From positions 62,001-126,000 of the forward strand of contig NZ_FOKI01000005.1 of assembly GCF_900111985.1 (NCBI RefSeq): a DNA stretch of 64,000 nucleotides. Direction: 5' to 3'. Positions 53,248 through 63,263 of the stretch are shown here, in pieces; the stretch's first letter is position 1, and each line of letters opens with the position of its first letter. Made by a program: the position numbers and the translations under genes. Below the pieces are notes generated by a model. It ran no database searches and was not told the origin of the DNA. It worked only from the letters and a program-made list of their open reading frames with translations. This DNA comes from Clostridium frigidicarnis. Its GTDB lineage: Bacteria > Bacillota > Clostridia > Clostridiales > Clostridiaceae.

Positions 53248-54402
53248 TTAAGCTATAAGTACATATATCCAGTGTGCTGCAGTTCCAGCAAGTAAACCAC
53301 CTAAAGTATGACTTAATATAGCTTTACCTGTTAAATTCCTACATTTCAATGAATCCATCATTGCAACATGAGTACTTAAATATCCACTCCAACACATTCC
53401 CATTGCTGTAAACACTGCAATTTCATTTCCTCCAATTATACCATTGGCAAGGAAATTAGGAACTAAACTTATAGCAGCACCTACAGCACCTAAAGATGTT
53501 ATAGGGAAAGCTATTGCTTGAGGGTTCTCAAAACCTAATAATGGTTTTAAGATAAACGAAATTTTATCTCCTATCCATGGTAAGAATCCAACACCTTCTC
53601 CAATTGCTCCTGTATATCCTTGAGCTGATGGTCCATTAGTAAGTATCATAACAAAAGTACATATAATTAAAACTCCTGGTATAACAGCAAGACCAAGTTC
53701 TACCCCTGTCTTTCCACCATCAAGTAATGATGATAATATTCTAGCTCCTGTACTTCCTTCTCTTATTTCTCTAGTATCTAAAGACTCTTTATTTACGTCT
53801 TTAACTTCAATAGCCATTGCTTCTGTTCCATAAACTTTTTTTGTGAAATGAAGCATTAATCTAACACTTAATATACTTCCTAGTATTGCTCCTATATTAC
53901 CTATAAGTGCAGCTTTAACCAAGTTTTCACCAGTTGGCGACTGCTGTGTCATCATAAATGTTGTTACTATAAGTCCCATACCAAAAGATGTTCCAAGGTT
54001 AGTTAACGCTGGAAGTTGGTACTTTTTAAAATATTTCTTAAATCCTTTGTCATCCGCTAAGGTTATTATAGCTGGATTATCAGAAAGATATGTTGTTACA
54101 ACTCCTAAAGCCGCTGCTCCTGGTAAATTATATAATGGTTTCATAAATGGTGATAATATCTTATTGATGATTGCTATTACTCCAAATTCAGATAGCAATG
54201 ATGCTACAGCACCTGCTATAACTGCAATCGCCATTATAAAGAACACAGTGTTCAGCAGCAAATCATGGGCTGTACTCATTATGGTTTTAAACATATTGAC
54301 GGTTCCCATTTTTGTACCTATAGCTACAAAAAACACTATAAATAGGCCTAAGCATATAAAGCTCTCCAGGGTAATGGCCTTTTTCTCCTTAGTATTATTC
54401 AT
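53248..54402 (-). CDS. YjiH family Gate-domain membrane protein
   Basis: 384 residues from the ATG at 54402, with GGGAGGAAAGAAA before it. About nine to ten hydrophobic helices with two nucleoside-recognition Gate segments (one includes LYNLPGAAALGVVTTYLSDNPAIITLADD). The substrate is unknown. It follows the cyclodeaminase and hutH genes by 18 bp, so a link to histidine or its breakdown products is inferred from context. Many genomes place a YjiH-like gene next to hutH. Confidence 0.8.
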   Translation of the reverse strand: MNNTKEKKAITLESFICLGLFIVFFVAIGTKMGTVNMFKTIMSTAHDLLLNTVFFIMAIAVIAGAVASLLSEFGVIAIINKILSPFMKPLYNLPGAAALGVVTTYLSDNPAIITLADDKGFKKYFKKYQLPALTNLGTSFGMGLIVTTFMMTQQSPTGENLVKAALIGNIGAILGSILSVRLMLHFTKKVYGTEAMAIEVKDVNKESLDTREIREGSTGARILSSLLDGGKTGVELGLAVIPGVLIICTFVMILTNGPSAQGYTGAIGEGVGFLPWIGDKISFILKPLLGFENPQAIAFPITSLGAVGAAISLVPNFLANGIIGGNEIAVFTAMGMCWSGYLSTHVAMMDSLKCRNLTGKAILSHTLGGLLAGTAAHWIYVLIA

Positions 54403-54420
54403 TTTCTTTCCTCCCAAATT

Positions 54421-55062
54421 TTAACCTTCTATTTTCTCATCTGCTATTTTTATAATATCATCTCTTCTATTTCTTCCTGTACTTATTAATTCATTACATC
54501 TTTCTTTTAGTACTTTTTTCTTTTCTTCATCACTTACAGATGATAAATTTATTTTAACATTTAAAATAGCACTTTCTAATGATGCTTGAATAAACAGTGC
54601 TGCTACACCAGCATCTGATACAGCATTTATATTTCCATATTTAACAGCCACCTCTATTACATCATAAGCTTCATAACAAAGATTAGCCAAGTTATAAGGA
54701 ACATCTAAAGCACCTTTATAACTCTCATCAATTTTTTCTTTTCTTGCCTTTTTTTCTTCTTCAGTTTCCTTAGGCATTTTAAAAGCTTCCATAACCTTTA
54801 AAAAAGCTTCTGTATCATCTTCCATAAGTTGTAGATACTTGTTTTTTAAATCATTAGCTTTAACTAATTTTCCGTCTATTAATTTTTTTGTTTCTTCATC
54901 GTAATTATTATAAACTTTTTTCCCAATAGTCAAGCTAAATACCATTGAACCTAATGCAGCCCCTATAGATGCACCTAATGCTGCTACACTTCCTCCGCCT
55001 GGAGCTGGAGAATTAGATGATAATTCTCCAACAAAACCTTTTATTGTTAAATCTGATAACAT
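54421..55062 (-). CDS. fchA: Formiminotetrahydrofolate cyclodeaminase
   Basis: 213 residues, FTCD_C fold, mostly helical. SNSPAPGGGSVAALGASIGAALGSMV near the N-terminus is the family signature. It releases ammonia from 5-formimino-THF to give methenyl-THF, the last step of formimino transfer from histidine degradation; FolD at 8.7 kb can use the product. It lies 12 bp after hutH. The formiminotransferase partner is not in the window. Confidence 0.92.
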   Translation of the reverse strand: MLSDLTIKGFVGELSSNSPAPGGGSVAALGASIGAALGSMVFSLTIGKKVYNNYDEETKKLIDGKLVKANDLKNKYLQLMEDDTEAFLKVMEAFKMPKETEEEKKARKEKIDESYKGALDVPYNLANLCYEAYDVIEVAVKYGNINAVSDAGVAALFIQASLESAILNVKINLSSVSDEEKKKVLKERCNELISTGRNRRDDIIKIADEKIEG

Positions 55063-55074
55063 ATTTTTTCCTCC

Positions 55075-56601
55075 CTATAAATTAAAATTAATTTTTTCTT
55101 CGACAGCTTTAAGTAATTCACCATTTTTTAGAAGATCAGTACATTTTTCTAATTCATTATACATCAGCTTGTCTTCTTTTATAAATTCTATATGATTTCT
55201 TACAGTTTTATAAGCTATTTTAGTTCCTTTTCCTAATTCTATATTTTCTCTAAAATCAATAGCTTGACATGCAGCTAAAATTTCTGTTGCTAAAACTCTT
55301 CTAGTATTTTGTATAACCTCTAAAGCTTTTCTTGCTGCAATTGTTCCCATGCTTACATGATCTTCTTGGTTTGCAGAAGATGGTATGGAATCAACTGATG
55401 CTGGATGACTTAATACCTTATTTTCAGATACTAGTGCTGCTGCTGCATATTGTGTTATCATAAATCCTGAGTTTAAACCACCATTAGGTGTTAAAAATGC
55501 TGGTAAGTCATTTAGCTGATAGTTTATTAATCTTTCTAATCTTCTTTCAGATACATTACCCATTTCTGAAACAGCAATTGCTAAAAAATCAAAAGGAAGT
55601 GCCATAGGTTCTCCATGGAAATTACCCCCTGATATAATATCTCCATTTTCTAAAACTATAGGGTTATCAGTTACTGAATTAACTTCTATTTTAATTTTTT
55701 CTTTGACATGATTTATTGAGTCTTTTATCGCGCCATGAATTTGAGGTATACATCTTAATGTATATGCATCTTGAACTCTTAGTTCTCCCTGTCTTGTTAT
55801 AGATGTACTTCCCTCAACTAGGGATAATATGTTTTTTGCTGTGTCAATTTGACCCTTATGTGGTCTTACCTCATGAATCCTCAAGTCGAATGCATCCTTT
55901 ATTCCTCTTAGAGCCTCTAAAGTTAATGCCCCTGCTATATCACTTAGTTTTACTAAATCTATAGCTTGTTTAAGCGCTATAGCACCAACGCCGGTCATAA
56001 CTTGAGTTCCATTTATTAAAGCTAGTCCTTCTTTATATGTTAATTCTATTGCTTCTATGTTAGCCATTTTCATAGCTTCTTTTCCATCATAAATATTTCC
56101 TTCATATTCAGCAACCCCTTCACCCATCATAGGTAATACCATATGAGATAATGGTGCTAAATCTCCAGATGCTCCCAAAGAACCTTTTTCTGGTATACAA
56201 GGATGTACACCTTTATTTAACATTAATAGTAATGTATTTAAAGTTTCTAAGGATATTCCTGAGAAGCCTTTACACAAAGCATTTATTCTAAGTAACATTA
56301 TGGATCTTGTTATTTCTTTTGACAACATATCTCCAAATCCACAGGAATGGGATAAAATTAAATTTTTTTGTAAAGTCTTGCATTCATCATTAGAAATATT
56401 AACATCTGAAAACTTTCCAAATCCAGTTGTTATTCCATATACTACCTTACCTTCTTTTACGATATTTTCTACTATAGTTCTTGATTTTTTTATCTTTTTT
56501 ATTGCATTTTCATGAATTTCAACTGTTGTACCATATACAGCTACTTGAATTATTTCTTCTAATGTTAAAGTTTCTCCATTTATAATTATTGTATTTTTCA
56601 T
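55075..56601 (-). CDS. hutH: Histidine ammonia-lyase
   Basis: 508 residues, normal length. The Ala-Ser-Gly that forms the MIO cofactor is at 144-146 in GSLGASGDLAP; VYGITTGFG at 54-62 and NQEDHVSMG are also seen. It deaminates histidine to urocanate. First gene of a three-gene operon (hutH-fchA-yjiH). Its leader (about 145 nt) has a hairpin that covers the ribosome binding site. Confidence 0.97.
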   Translation of the reverse strand: MKNTIIINGETLTLEEIIQVAVYGTTVEIHENAIKKIKKSRTIVENIVKEGKVVYGITTGFGKFSDVNISNDECKTLQKNLILSHSCGFGDMLSKEITRSIMLLRINALCKGFSGISLETLNTLLLMLNKGVHPCIPEKGSLGASGDLAPLSHMVLPMMGEGVAEYEGNIYDGKEAMKMANIEAIELTYKEGLALINGTQVMTGVGAIALKQAIDLVKLSDIAGALTLEALRGIKDAFDLRIHEVRPHKGQIDTAKNILSLVEGSTSITRQGELRVQDAYTLRCIPQIHGAIKDSINHVKEKIKIEVNSVTDNPIVLENGDIISGGNFHGEPMALPFDFLAIAVSEMGNVSERRLERLINYQLNDLPAFLTPNGGLNSGFMITQYAAAALVSENKVLSHPASVDSIPSSANQEDHVSMGTIAARKALEVIQNTRRVLATEILAACQAIDFRENIELGKGTKIAYKTVRNHIEFIKEDKLMYNELEKCTDLLKNGELLKAVEEKINFNL

Positions 56602-56607
56602 AATGTA

Positions 56608-56655
56608 CCCTCCTATATTTTCCGATTATTGTAATAATTCTGTATTATATAGGAG
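56608..56655 (-). promoter_or_regulatory. Hairpin masking the hutH ribosome binding site
   Basis: On the minus strand CTCCTATAT (56647-56655) pairs perfectly over 9 bp with ATATAGGAG (56610-56618), which contains most of the AGGAGGG site (56608-56614). The 28-nt loop contains a second small palindrome (56624-56640). The start codon is at 56601. Confidence 0.65.
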
Positions 56656-56752
56656 TTTTCCTTCTTTGAAATCGTTTTTAATTGTCTGAATTTATTTAAT
56701 GTTTTATCATTTTAAGTCGTTAAAGTCCAATTGATAAATTCATAACAATTAT

Positions 56753-56781
56753 ATTATAAATTATTTTTTCTCATTTTACAA
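56753..56781 (-). promoter_or_regulatory. hutH promoter
   Basis: On the minus strand TTGTAA (56776-56781) and TATAAT (56753-56758) are spaced exactly 17 bp. The remaining part of the 342-bp gap (56782-56943) is AT-rich, with a short ATT-type simple repeat and no gene. Confidence 0.6.
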
Positions 56782-56943
56782 TAAATTAATACAAAATTCT
56801 TGAAATTTATACTTTTTTATATTTTTTTGAAGTTTTTTATTATTATATTAATATTAATATTAGATTACCTATTTTATTCATAATTCTAAATTAATAGACA
56901 TTACAGAAAATTCTTATACTTCATTCTCCATAATGCCTGTTTT

Positions 56944-58074
56944 TTAATTAAATATTTTTTTTATATCACAATTTAATTTTTCTATTATTGTATTCCAATC
57001 AAATTTTTCTTTACATATGTTATATGTTTTATCACTTTTTGCTTTAAAATCTTCCTCGTTAAGATTTATATATTCTTCAAATGCCTTACTTAAGGAATTA
57101 ATATCATTTATATCAACAAGTTTTCCATTATTATAATCAACTAATTCTTTTGCAATTCCAACATTTGTTGCAATTATTACATCACCTAAAGCTGCCGCTT
57201 CTATGAATGCAATACCAAAACTTTCACAGTCTGAAGTTAATGTAAATATTTTAGCTTTTCTATACTCTTTATATAACTCTTCTCTATTTTCAATATTACC
57301 TATAAATTCAACTTTTCCTTTAATTTGGGGATATTTTTCAAAATATCTTTCTATGTGTTTTTCAAATTTTTGCTCTATTGGGCCAATTAATCTTAACTTC
57401 CAATTAGTTTTTTCTATATTAGGTATTTGAGCAAAAGCTTCTAGTAAAACATCTGTTTTCTTTTCTTCTGCTCCTATTCTTGCAACATTAAGTATAATGT
57501 TTTCTTTTATATTAAAATCATATTTAATATTTTTTGAATTCAAATAATCAAAATCTACCCCATTAGTAACGTGTATTATTTTATTTCTTTGTTTTGGTAA
57601 TAATTCTTTCAACTGTTCATGTAAACATTTTTGTTCTGCACTCATTAAATCTATTTTATCGAAAAATTTATTTGTAAAAAATAGTCCTATTTTAGACATA
57701 GATTTTATTTTATCTGGAAGTTTATGGCTGCAATCTAGTTTTAAGTAAATTTTACCTTTATTATTACTCATTTTATAAGAATATGCATAGAAAACTGAAC
57801 TTAATGTCACATGAAATATTTGAAGTACATCTATGTTTTTACCATTCTTAACAAGATACCTTGCTCCATCTAAAGAGTAACTTCTAAACATTTTTTTTAT
57901 AAAATCTATTTTCAGCCCTTTTACTTCATTTTTTAAATAAGGATAATCACCATTTTTATATGTTACTACCGTAGAATCATATCCATAATTTTTGTGAAGC
58001 TTATATGGAATCATACCCATATCTTTGACAAGATTAACATTACCTGTCTTTAAATATTCCATATAATATCTCAT
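56944..58074 (-). CDS. GT4-type glycosyltransferase
   Basis: 376 residues, GT-B fold. The C-terminal donor domain has NVARIGAEEKKTDVLLEAFA, LRLIGP and the EX7E-like stretch ESFGIAFIEAAALGDVIIAT. The acceptor and sugar are unknown. It starts at an ATG with AGGTGTTAGT upstream, 8 bp after the TagA-type gene, so it belongs to the polysaccharide operon and probably adds a sugar to a surface glycan or wall polymer. Confidence 0.85.
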   Translation of the reverse strand: MRYYMEYLKTGNVNLVKDMGMIPYKLHKNYGYDSTVVTYKNGDYPYLKNEVKGLKIDFIKKMFRSYSLDGARYLVKNGKNIDVLQIFHVTLSSVFYAYSYKMSNNKGKIYLKLDCSHKLPDKIKSMSKIGLFFTNKFFDKIDLMSAEQKCLHEQLKELLPKQRNKIIHVTNGVDFDYLNSKNIKYDFNIKENIILNVARIGAEEKKTDVLLEAFAQIPNIEKTNWKLRLIGPIEQKFEKHIERYFEKYPQIKGKVEFIGNIENREELYKEYRKAKIFTLTSDCESFGIAFIEAAALGDVIIATNVGIAKELVDYNNGKLVDINDINSLSKAFEEYINLNEEDFKAKSDKTYNICKEKFDWNTIIEKLNCDIKKIFN

Positions 58075-58082
58075 ACTAACAC

Positions 58083-58838
58083 CTACATTCTTTGATTCTT
58101 ATATTTAAATACTAAAGGAAAAATTTTAAAATCATCTATAAATACTCTTTTAAACATTCTTTTAGGCTCTTTAAAAAATCTATAAAACCCTTCTAGACCT
58201 GAGCTTTGCATCCACCTTGGCGCTCTTTTTATATTACCAGCTTGAAAATCTATAGCAGCTCCTATCCCTAATGAAACTGGAACTTTCAGTTCATCTCTAT
58301 ATTTATAAATAAATTTCTCTTGTTTTGGCGCCCCTAGTCCTACAAATAAAATATGTGGCTCAGCTTCATTGACAATATCTATTACCTTTTTTACCTCTTT
58401 TTTATCTTCTTCAAATCCATAAGGAGGTGAGTATGTACCCACAACGTTAAGGTTTTTATATTTTTCACACAACTTATCTGCTGCAGTTTTAGCAACACCT
58501 TCTGCTGCTCCTAATATAAATATCTTATGTCCATTTATCGCTGCTCTTTCACATATTAATGGAAAAAGATCTGATCCTGATACTTTTTCTTTTATTGGAC
58601 ACTTAAAGTATTTTGAAATCCATATAAGGGGCATACCATCTGTAAGTATTAAATCTGCATTATCATAAACTTCTTTAAATTCTTTATCTTCTTCTAAAAA
58701 AACAACATGAGCTACATTAGGAGTTACAACATAGTTATACTTAGATGAATTGGCTAATTTTTCAACCTCATCAACAGCCTCTTTCATATTTATATTATCT
58801 ACATAAATATTTAATAATTTAATTCTTTCTTTATCCAT
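58083..58838 (-). CDS. WecG/TagA/CpsF family glycosyltransferase
   Basis: 251 residues. Family motifs are VTPNVAHVVFLEED, DLILTDGMPLIWISKYF, GAAEGVAKTAADKL, FVGLGAPKQEKFIYKYR and GIGAAIDFQAGNIKRAPRWMQ. Characterised members transfer N-acetylmannosamine to GlcNAc-PP-undecaprenol to make the wall teichoic acid linkage or related polymers. It follows the mannose-1-P guanylyltransferase gene with no gap. Confidence 0.92.
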   Translation of the reverse strand: MDKERIKLLNIYVDNINMKEAVDEVEKLANSSKYNYVVTPNVAHVVFLEEDKEFKEVYDNADLILTDGMPLIWISKYFKCPIKEKVSGSDLFPLICERAAINGHKIFILGAAEGVAKTAADKLCEKYKNLNVVGTYSPPYGFEEDKKEVKKVIDIVNEAEPHILFVGLGAPKQEKFIYKYRDELKVPVSLGIGAAIDFQAGNIKRAPRWMQSSGLEGFYRFFKEPKRMFKRVFIDDFKIFPLVFKYKNQRM

Positions 58839-59885
58839 TTATTCCTCCTGAACTTTATCTTTATAAGAAGATACTTTGTCTATATTATCCATCTTAGTTA
58901 TCATTATCATATCATCACTTTCAACTACAATTAAATCTTCAACATCTGCTAATATTATCTTCTTATTACTTGAAACCACCATATTATTTTTAGAATTTAT
59001 AAGTTTTACTTTACCCATCTTAATATTTTCTCTTAAATCCTTTAGATTATATCTACTTATAGCTTTCCAGCTTCCTACGTCATCCCAACCAAGTTCACCA
59101 TCAATAACATATATATTGTTTATTTTTTCCATTATAGCATAATCTACAGATATATTTTCTGCTTTTTCATATGCTTTTTTTAAATTCTCATCGTATTTCT
59201 CCATTGGACCATCATAAACATCTTTTAAAAGATTATAAGTATCTTTTAAGTATTGCCTCATAAGCTCTAAAATATAGTTGCTATTCCATAAAAATATACC
59301 ACTATTCCATAGAAAATTACCATTTTTTAAATACTCCATAGCTTTATCAATATTCGGTTTTTCAACAAACCTACTTACTTTTTTTAGCCCTCCGTTTAAT
59401 GATTTTGCATCATATTCTATATATCCATATCCTGTTTCAGGTCTTGTAGGCTTTATTCCTATTGTAACAATTGATTTAGGGTTATTATCTACAAACCCAT
59501 AGGATTCTCTTATAATTGATACAAATCTCTCCTCATCTCTTACTAAATGATCTGCTGGCAACACTACCATTGAGCTATTCTTAAATTTTTTATTTATTTC
59601 AAATGCTGATAAGGCTATACATGGTGCTGTATTTCTTCCCATAGGTTCAAGTATTATATTTTCTTCTGGTATATATGGCAACTGTTCTTGTATATATTTT
59701 TTATACTCTTCACATGTCACTATAAATATCCTCTCATATGGAATTACCCTATGGATTCTATTTACTGTCATTTGAATCATTGTTTCTTCACCTAAAAGGC
59801 TTAAAAATTGCTTAGGTTTATTTTCTGTAGATAATGGCCAAAATCTAGTTCCCTTTCCTCCTGCCATTATTAATGCACATAGCAT
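58839..59885 (-). CDS. manC: Mannose-1-phosphate guanylyltransferase
   Basis: 348 residues. Nucleotidyltransferase signature AGGKGTRFWPLS at 8-19, VLPADHLV, and FVEKPNIDKAMEYLKNGNFLWNSGIFLW. It makes GDP-mannose for surface polysaccharides. The C-terminal cupin isomerase domain of bifunctional ManC/AlgA is absent. It is adjacent to the TagA-type gene and 26 bp after the TPR gene. Confidence 0.92.
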   Translation of the reverse strand: MLCALIMAGGKGTRFWPLSTENKPKQFLSLLGEETMIQMTVNRIHRVIPYERIFIVTCEEYKKYIQEQLPYIPEENIILEPMGRNTAPCIALSAFEINKKFKNSSMVVLPADHLVRDEERFVSIIRESYGFVDNNPKSIVTIGIKPTRPETGYGYIEYDAKSLNGGLKKVSRFVEKPNIDKAMEYLKNGNFLWNSGIFLWNSNYILELMRQYLKDTYNLLKDVYDGPMEKYDENLKKAYEKAENISVDYAIMEKINNIYVIDGELGWDDVGSWKAISRYNLKDLRENIKMGKVKLINSKNNMVVSSNKKIILADVEDLIVVESDDMIMITKMDNIDKVSSYKDKVQEE

Positions 59886-59911
59886 ATTTTACACTCCTTT
59901 AGTCTTTAGTC

Positions 59912-60997
59912 CTAATTTTTTATCATTTCTTTTATTTCTGATACAATTTCATCATCTGGATCTATCTTTTCCGCTATATCTAAATGAAGTTTTGCATCTT
60001 TTTTATTTCCAAGTTTTATATAACACATAGCTATGTTTGTACATATCTCCAAGCTTTTTGTAACTTGAAAAACTTTTTTAAAATATTCAATAGCCTTCTC
60101 ATAATATCCTAAAGATGCATAATTAAGACCTAATTCATTAAGTGGTTCTGCAAAGGCACTATCTATTCTTAATGCATCATTTAAATAAAATATTGCTTTT
60201 TCATGAAGTCCAAGTACTCTGTATGATACTGCTAAATGATAATATAATAATGGATTATCTGAAAATTCTTCTATTAGTGGTGAAAGGAGTTTTATAGCCT
60301 CCTTAGGTGCTTCATATACTAAGTTTTTTCCCTTTTCATAATTAACTGCATTTTCAAGCCAATTTCTAAAATTTAAAATTTCACCTGTTTTTTCTCCACC
60401 TTTATTTAAATACTTATCTAAATTTATCAATGAAAGTTCATACTCTTCTTTATCTCTAAAAATTATAGATTTATATAAATATGGGCTTGCAATATTGCTA
60501 TAATTTATAAATTCCTCTATAATTTCTTCTTCTATTTCTGTAAACTTATCATTATTTTCTCTTATTGCTTCACAAATTGTTAAAGCTTTTTCAAATATAT
60601 CATCACTTTTATCTATAATTAAAAGACCATTTATTAGTATAAAAGCCTTTTCTAAATCATTTTCTTTTACACTTTGCGCTATTTTCTTTTTAATGAAATC
60701 TTTAGATGAAGGTATATTATTTAATATATCTATGTATATGCCATTATATTTAAAATTAATGTCTGCTCCCATAGCAAAAAACATGCCTTCTATAAATGTA
60801 GTAATTGGTATATTGTTAATTTTGTTTTTATCATTTATATTATTAGCTAAGTAATTTGTATCCACTGGAACAAAAATATCATTTAGCTCTTTATATTTTT
60901 TAATATCAACTTTAAAGATATCTTTTAAAGCTTCTTCTTTTAATTGCAAGAATAACATACCAGAAAGTCTTTCCCTTAGCTTTGATTTATAATTCAT
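59912..60997 (-). CDS. TPR-repeat protein, function unknown
   Basis: 361 residues from the ATG at 60997, with GGAAGG upstream. No signal peptide or membrane helix is seen. At least three tetratricopeptide units are visible in the C-terminal part (about 245-350: PLLYYHLAVSYRVLGLHEKAIFYLNDALRIDS, PLNELGLNYASLGYYEKAIEYFKKVF, NIAMCYIKLGNKKDAKLHLDIA). The N-terminal half is less clear. A scaffold or regulator role in the polysaccharide locus is a guess from position. Confidence 0.75.
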   Translation of the reverse strand: MNYKSKLRERLSGMLFLQLKEEALKDIFKVDIKKYKELNDIFVPVDTNYLANNINDKNKINNIPITTFIEGMFFAMGADINFKYNGIYIDILNNIPSSKDFIKKKIAQSVKENDLEKAFILINGLLIIDKSDDIFEKALTICEAIRENNDKFTEIEEEIIEEFINYSNIASPYLYKSIIFRDKEEYELSLINLDKYLNKGGEKTGEILNFRNWLENAVNYEKGKNLVYEAPKEAIKLLSPLIEEFSDNPLLYYHLAVSYRVLGLHEKAIFYLNDALRIDSAFAEPLNELGLNYASLGYYEKAIEYFKKVFQVTKSLEICTNIAMCYIKLGNKKDAKLHLDIAEKIDPDDEIVSEIKEMIKN

Positions 60998-61086
60998 TTG
61001 GTTCAATCCTTCCTTAATTTAAATCTTATATAAAATACAAATACTATTATAACCATTTTGAAAATTTTTTTCTATAATAAAAACTT

Positions 61087-61114
61087 AAGCCCCTCTTAAA
61101 AATTGGAGGGGCTT
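61087..61114 (-). terminator. Intrinsic terminator after phosphoglucomutase
   Basis: A GC-rich 9-bp stem (61087-61095 with 61106-61114) and a 10-nt loop lie 4 bp after the pgm stop, with TTAAGTTTTTA following on the minus strand. Confidence 0.85.
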
Positions 61115-61118
61115 TTTT

Positions 61119-62846
61119 CTAATTTAATCCTTCTTTTATTATTTTCATTATGCTCTCTTTAAAAATTCCTATTTTTTCTTCTGAATCTTCAAAGGAATTT
61201 CCCTTAACTGAAAGATATACTTTCATTTTTGGTTCAGTGCCTGATGGTCTTACAACAAACCAAGAATCATCCTCTAACACAAACTTCAAAACATTAGATT
61301 TAGGCAAATCAATTATATTTTCTTCAATTTTAACCAAATCCTTTTCAATGCTTAATTTATAATCTTGTTTCTTAATTATATTTATTCCATTAATTTGTGT
61401 TTTCATAGAATGTCTTAAGTGTTCTATACAATTAGCTATTTTTTCTTGACCTTCTTTTCCTTGAAGCTCTAAAGAAACTAAACTTTCTTTAAAATATCCA
61501 TATTTATCATATAAATCTGTAAGAGCTTCATATAAATTTTTTCCTTGCTTTTTATAATAAAGAGTCATCTCACATATTAAAGCTGCTGTTACTACTGCAT
61601 CCTTATCTCTTACAAAAGTTCCTGCTAGGTAACCATAGCTTTCCTCAAAACCAAATAAATATGATTTATCTTTGTTTATTTCAAATTCCTTTATCTTTTC
61701 TCCTATATATTTAAATCCAGTTAAGACATCAATAAGCTCAACATTATAATCCTTAGAAATATTTCTTACAGCTTCTGTTGTTACTATAGTCTTAATAACA
61801 ACTCCATTGTTTGGCAGTTTATCTTCTTCTTTTAATGAACTTAATATATAATGAGTTAAAAGCAGTCCTGTTTGATTTCCAGTTAAAACCTTATACTGTC
61901 CACTGTTATCTTTAGCAACTACCCCTATTCTATCGCAGTCTGGATCTGTTCCAAATATTATATCTGGGTTTATATTTTTAGCCATATCTAACGCTAATTC
62001 AAATACCTTAGGCTCCTCTGGATTTGGATATGCTACAGTTGGAAATGTACCATCTGGCATCTCTTGTTCTTTTACAACCTTAAGATTTTCATACCCTAGT
62101 TCCTTTAATACAGTTCTTACCGGAACATTACCTGATCCATGTATTGGAGTATATATTATATTTAAATTTTTAGCTTCTTCATTTATAAGCTGTTTTCTTA
62201 TTGATAAAGCCTTAACTTTTTCTATGTATGCCTTATCAACTTCTTCTCCCACGTATTGTAAAAGATTTTTAGATATCGCTTCTTCTTCATTTATAGTCAT
62301 TATATTTTCAAAATCATTTATACTATTCACACATTCTATTATCTCTTTAGCTGCTGTATCCGTTACTTGTCCACCATCATCGCCGTACACCTTGTACCCA
62401 TTATATTTCTTAGGATTATGTGATGCTGTAATTACAACGCCACCTTTGCAATTTAAGTGTCTTACTGCAAATGAAAGCATAGGTGTTGGTCTTAAAGAAT
62501 CAAATAAGTAAACCTTTATATTATTGGCAGCAAAGTTTAATGCTGCAGCTTTAGCAAACTCTTTAGCCATTATTCTTGAGTCATAAGCTATTGCAACAGA
62601 TGATGTTTCATATTTTTTATTTAGGTAATCTGAAAAACCTTGAGTTGCTTTACCTACTGTGTATATATTCATTCTATTACTTCCAGCTCCTATAATGCCA
62701 CGAAGTCCTCCTGTACCAAATTCAAGGTCTTTATAAAATCTATCTTCTATTTCAGTATTATCTTCAATACTTTTAAGTTCTTTTTTTGTTTCTTCATCAA
62801 TATGGTTTGAGTTTAACCATAAATTATATTTGTCTAAATAAGTCAT
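61119..62846 (-). CDS. pgcA: Alpha-phosphoglucomutase / phosphomannomutase
   Basis: 575 residues from the ATG at 62846, chosen because AGGAGGAATATTT precedes it. The phosphoserine loop VVITASHNPKKYNGYKVYG, metal loop GTDPDCDRIG, sugar loop FGFEESYGYL and phosphate-binding RPSGTEPKMKVY are present. It interconverts glucose (or mannose) 1- and 6-phosphates and feeds UDP-glucose and GDP-mannose synthesis. Length matches B. subtilis PgcA. Monocistronic, with its own terminator. Confidence 0.94.
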   Translation of the reverse strand: MTYLDKYNLWLNSNHIDEETKKELKSIEDNTEIEDRFYKDLEFGTGGLRGIIGAGSNRMNIYTVGKATQGFSDYLNKKYETSSVAIAYDSRIMAKEFAKAAALNFAANNIKVYLFDSLRPTPMLSFAVRHLNCKGGVVITASHNPKKYNGYKVYGDDGGQVTDTAAKEIIECVNSINDFENIMTINEEEAISKNLLQYVGEEVDKAYIEKVKALSIRKQLINEEAKNLNIIYTPIHGSGNVPVRTVLKELGYENLKVVKEQEMPDGTFPTVAYPNPEEPKVFELALDMAKNINPDIIFGTDPDCDRIGVVAKDNSGQYKVLTGNQTGLLLTHYILSSLKEEDKLPNNGVVIKTIVTTEAVRNISKDYNVELIDVLTGFKYIGEKIKEFEINKDKSYLFGFEESYGYLAGTFVRDKDAVVTAALICEMTLYYKKQGKNLYEALTDLYDKYGYFKESLVSLELQGKEGQEKIANCIEHLRHSMKTQINGINIIKKQDYKLSIEKDLVKIEENIIDLPKSNVLKFVLEDDSWFVVRPSGTEPKMKVYLSVKGNSFEDSEEKIGIFKESIMKIIKEGLN

Positions 62847-63263
62847 AAATATTCCTCCTATTGACATACCATTGCTTTTTTTAATTTCTCTCAATGATAA
62901 ACATCTAGTATAACTTCATTCTATATGTTGTTATAAATTAAAGCTATAAACTATGAAAATATAATGTAATTTTAAGCTCCATAATTCAAGTGAAATTTAC
63001 CTATTGATATACTCTATAACACTTTAGCAAAATTAGCACAATCCTTTTCTTGAGAACATATTATTTAAAAATAAAACTTCCCCTAAATCTAACAATAATT
63101 AATCTAAAGGCTTACAGATATAGTTTACAATAAATGTTTTCAATCAACAAGAGAAACCTTCTTACATATATTTTAATTAGCGTAAATATATTATAATACT
63201 GTTGTACTACTAGGGCAAGATTTATAATGTTATAACACTAAAAAAATGTATACGCCATTTTTA
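62847..63263. other. Gene-free region upstream of phosphoglucomutase
   Basis: About 415 bp, AT-rich, with no coding region. It must contain the pgcA promoter (candidate TATACT near 62903 on the minus strand, with a weak -35). No riboswitch was recognised. The repeat element copy C follows directly. Confidence 0.5.
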
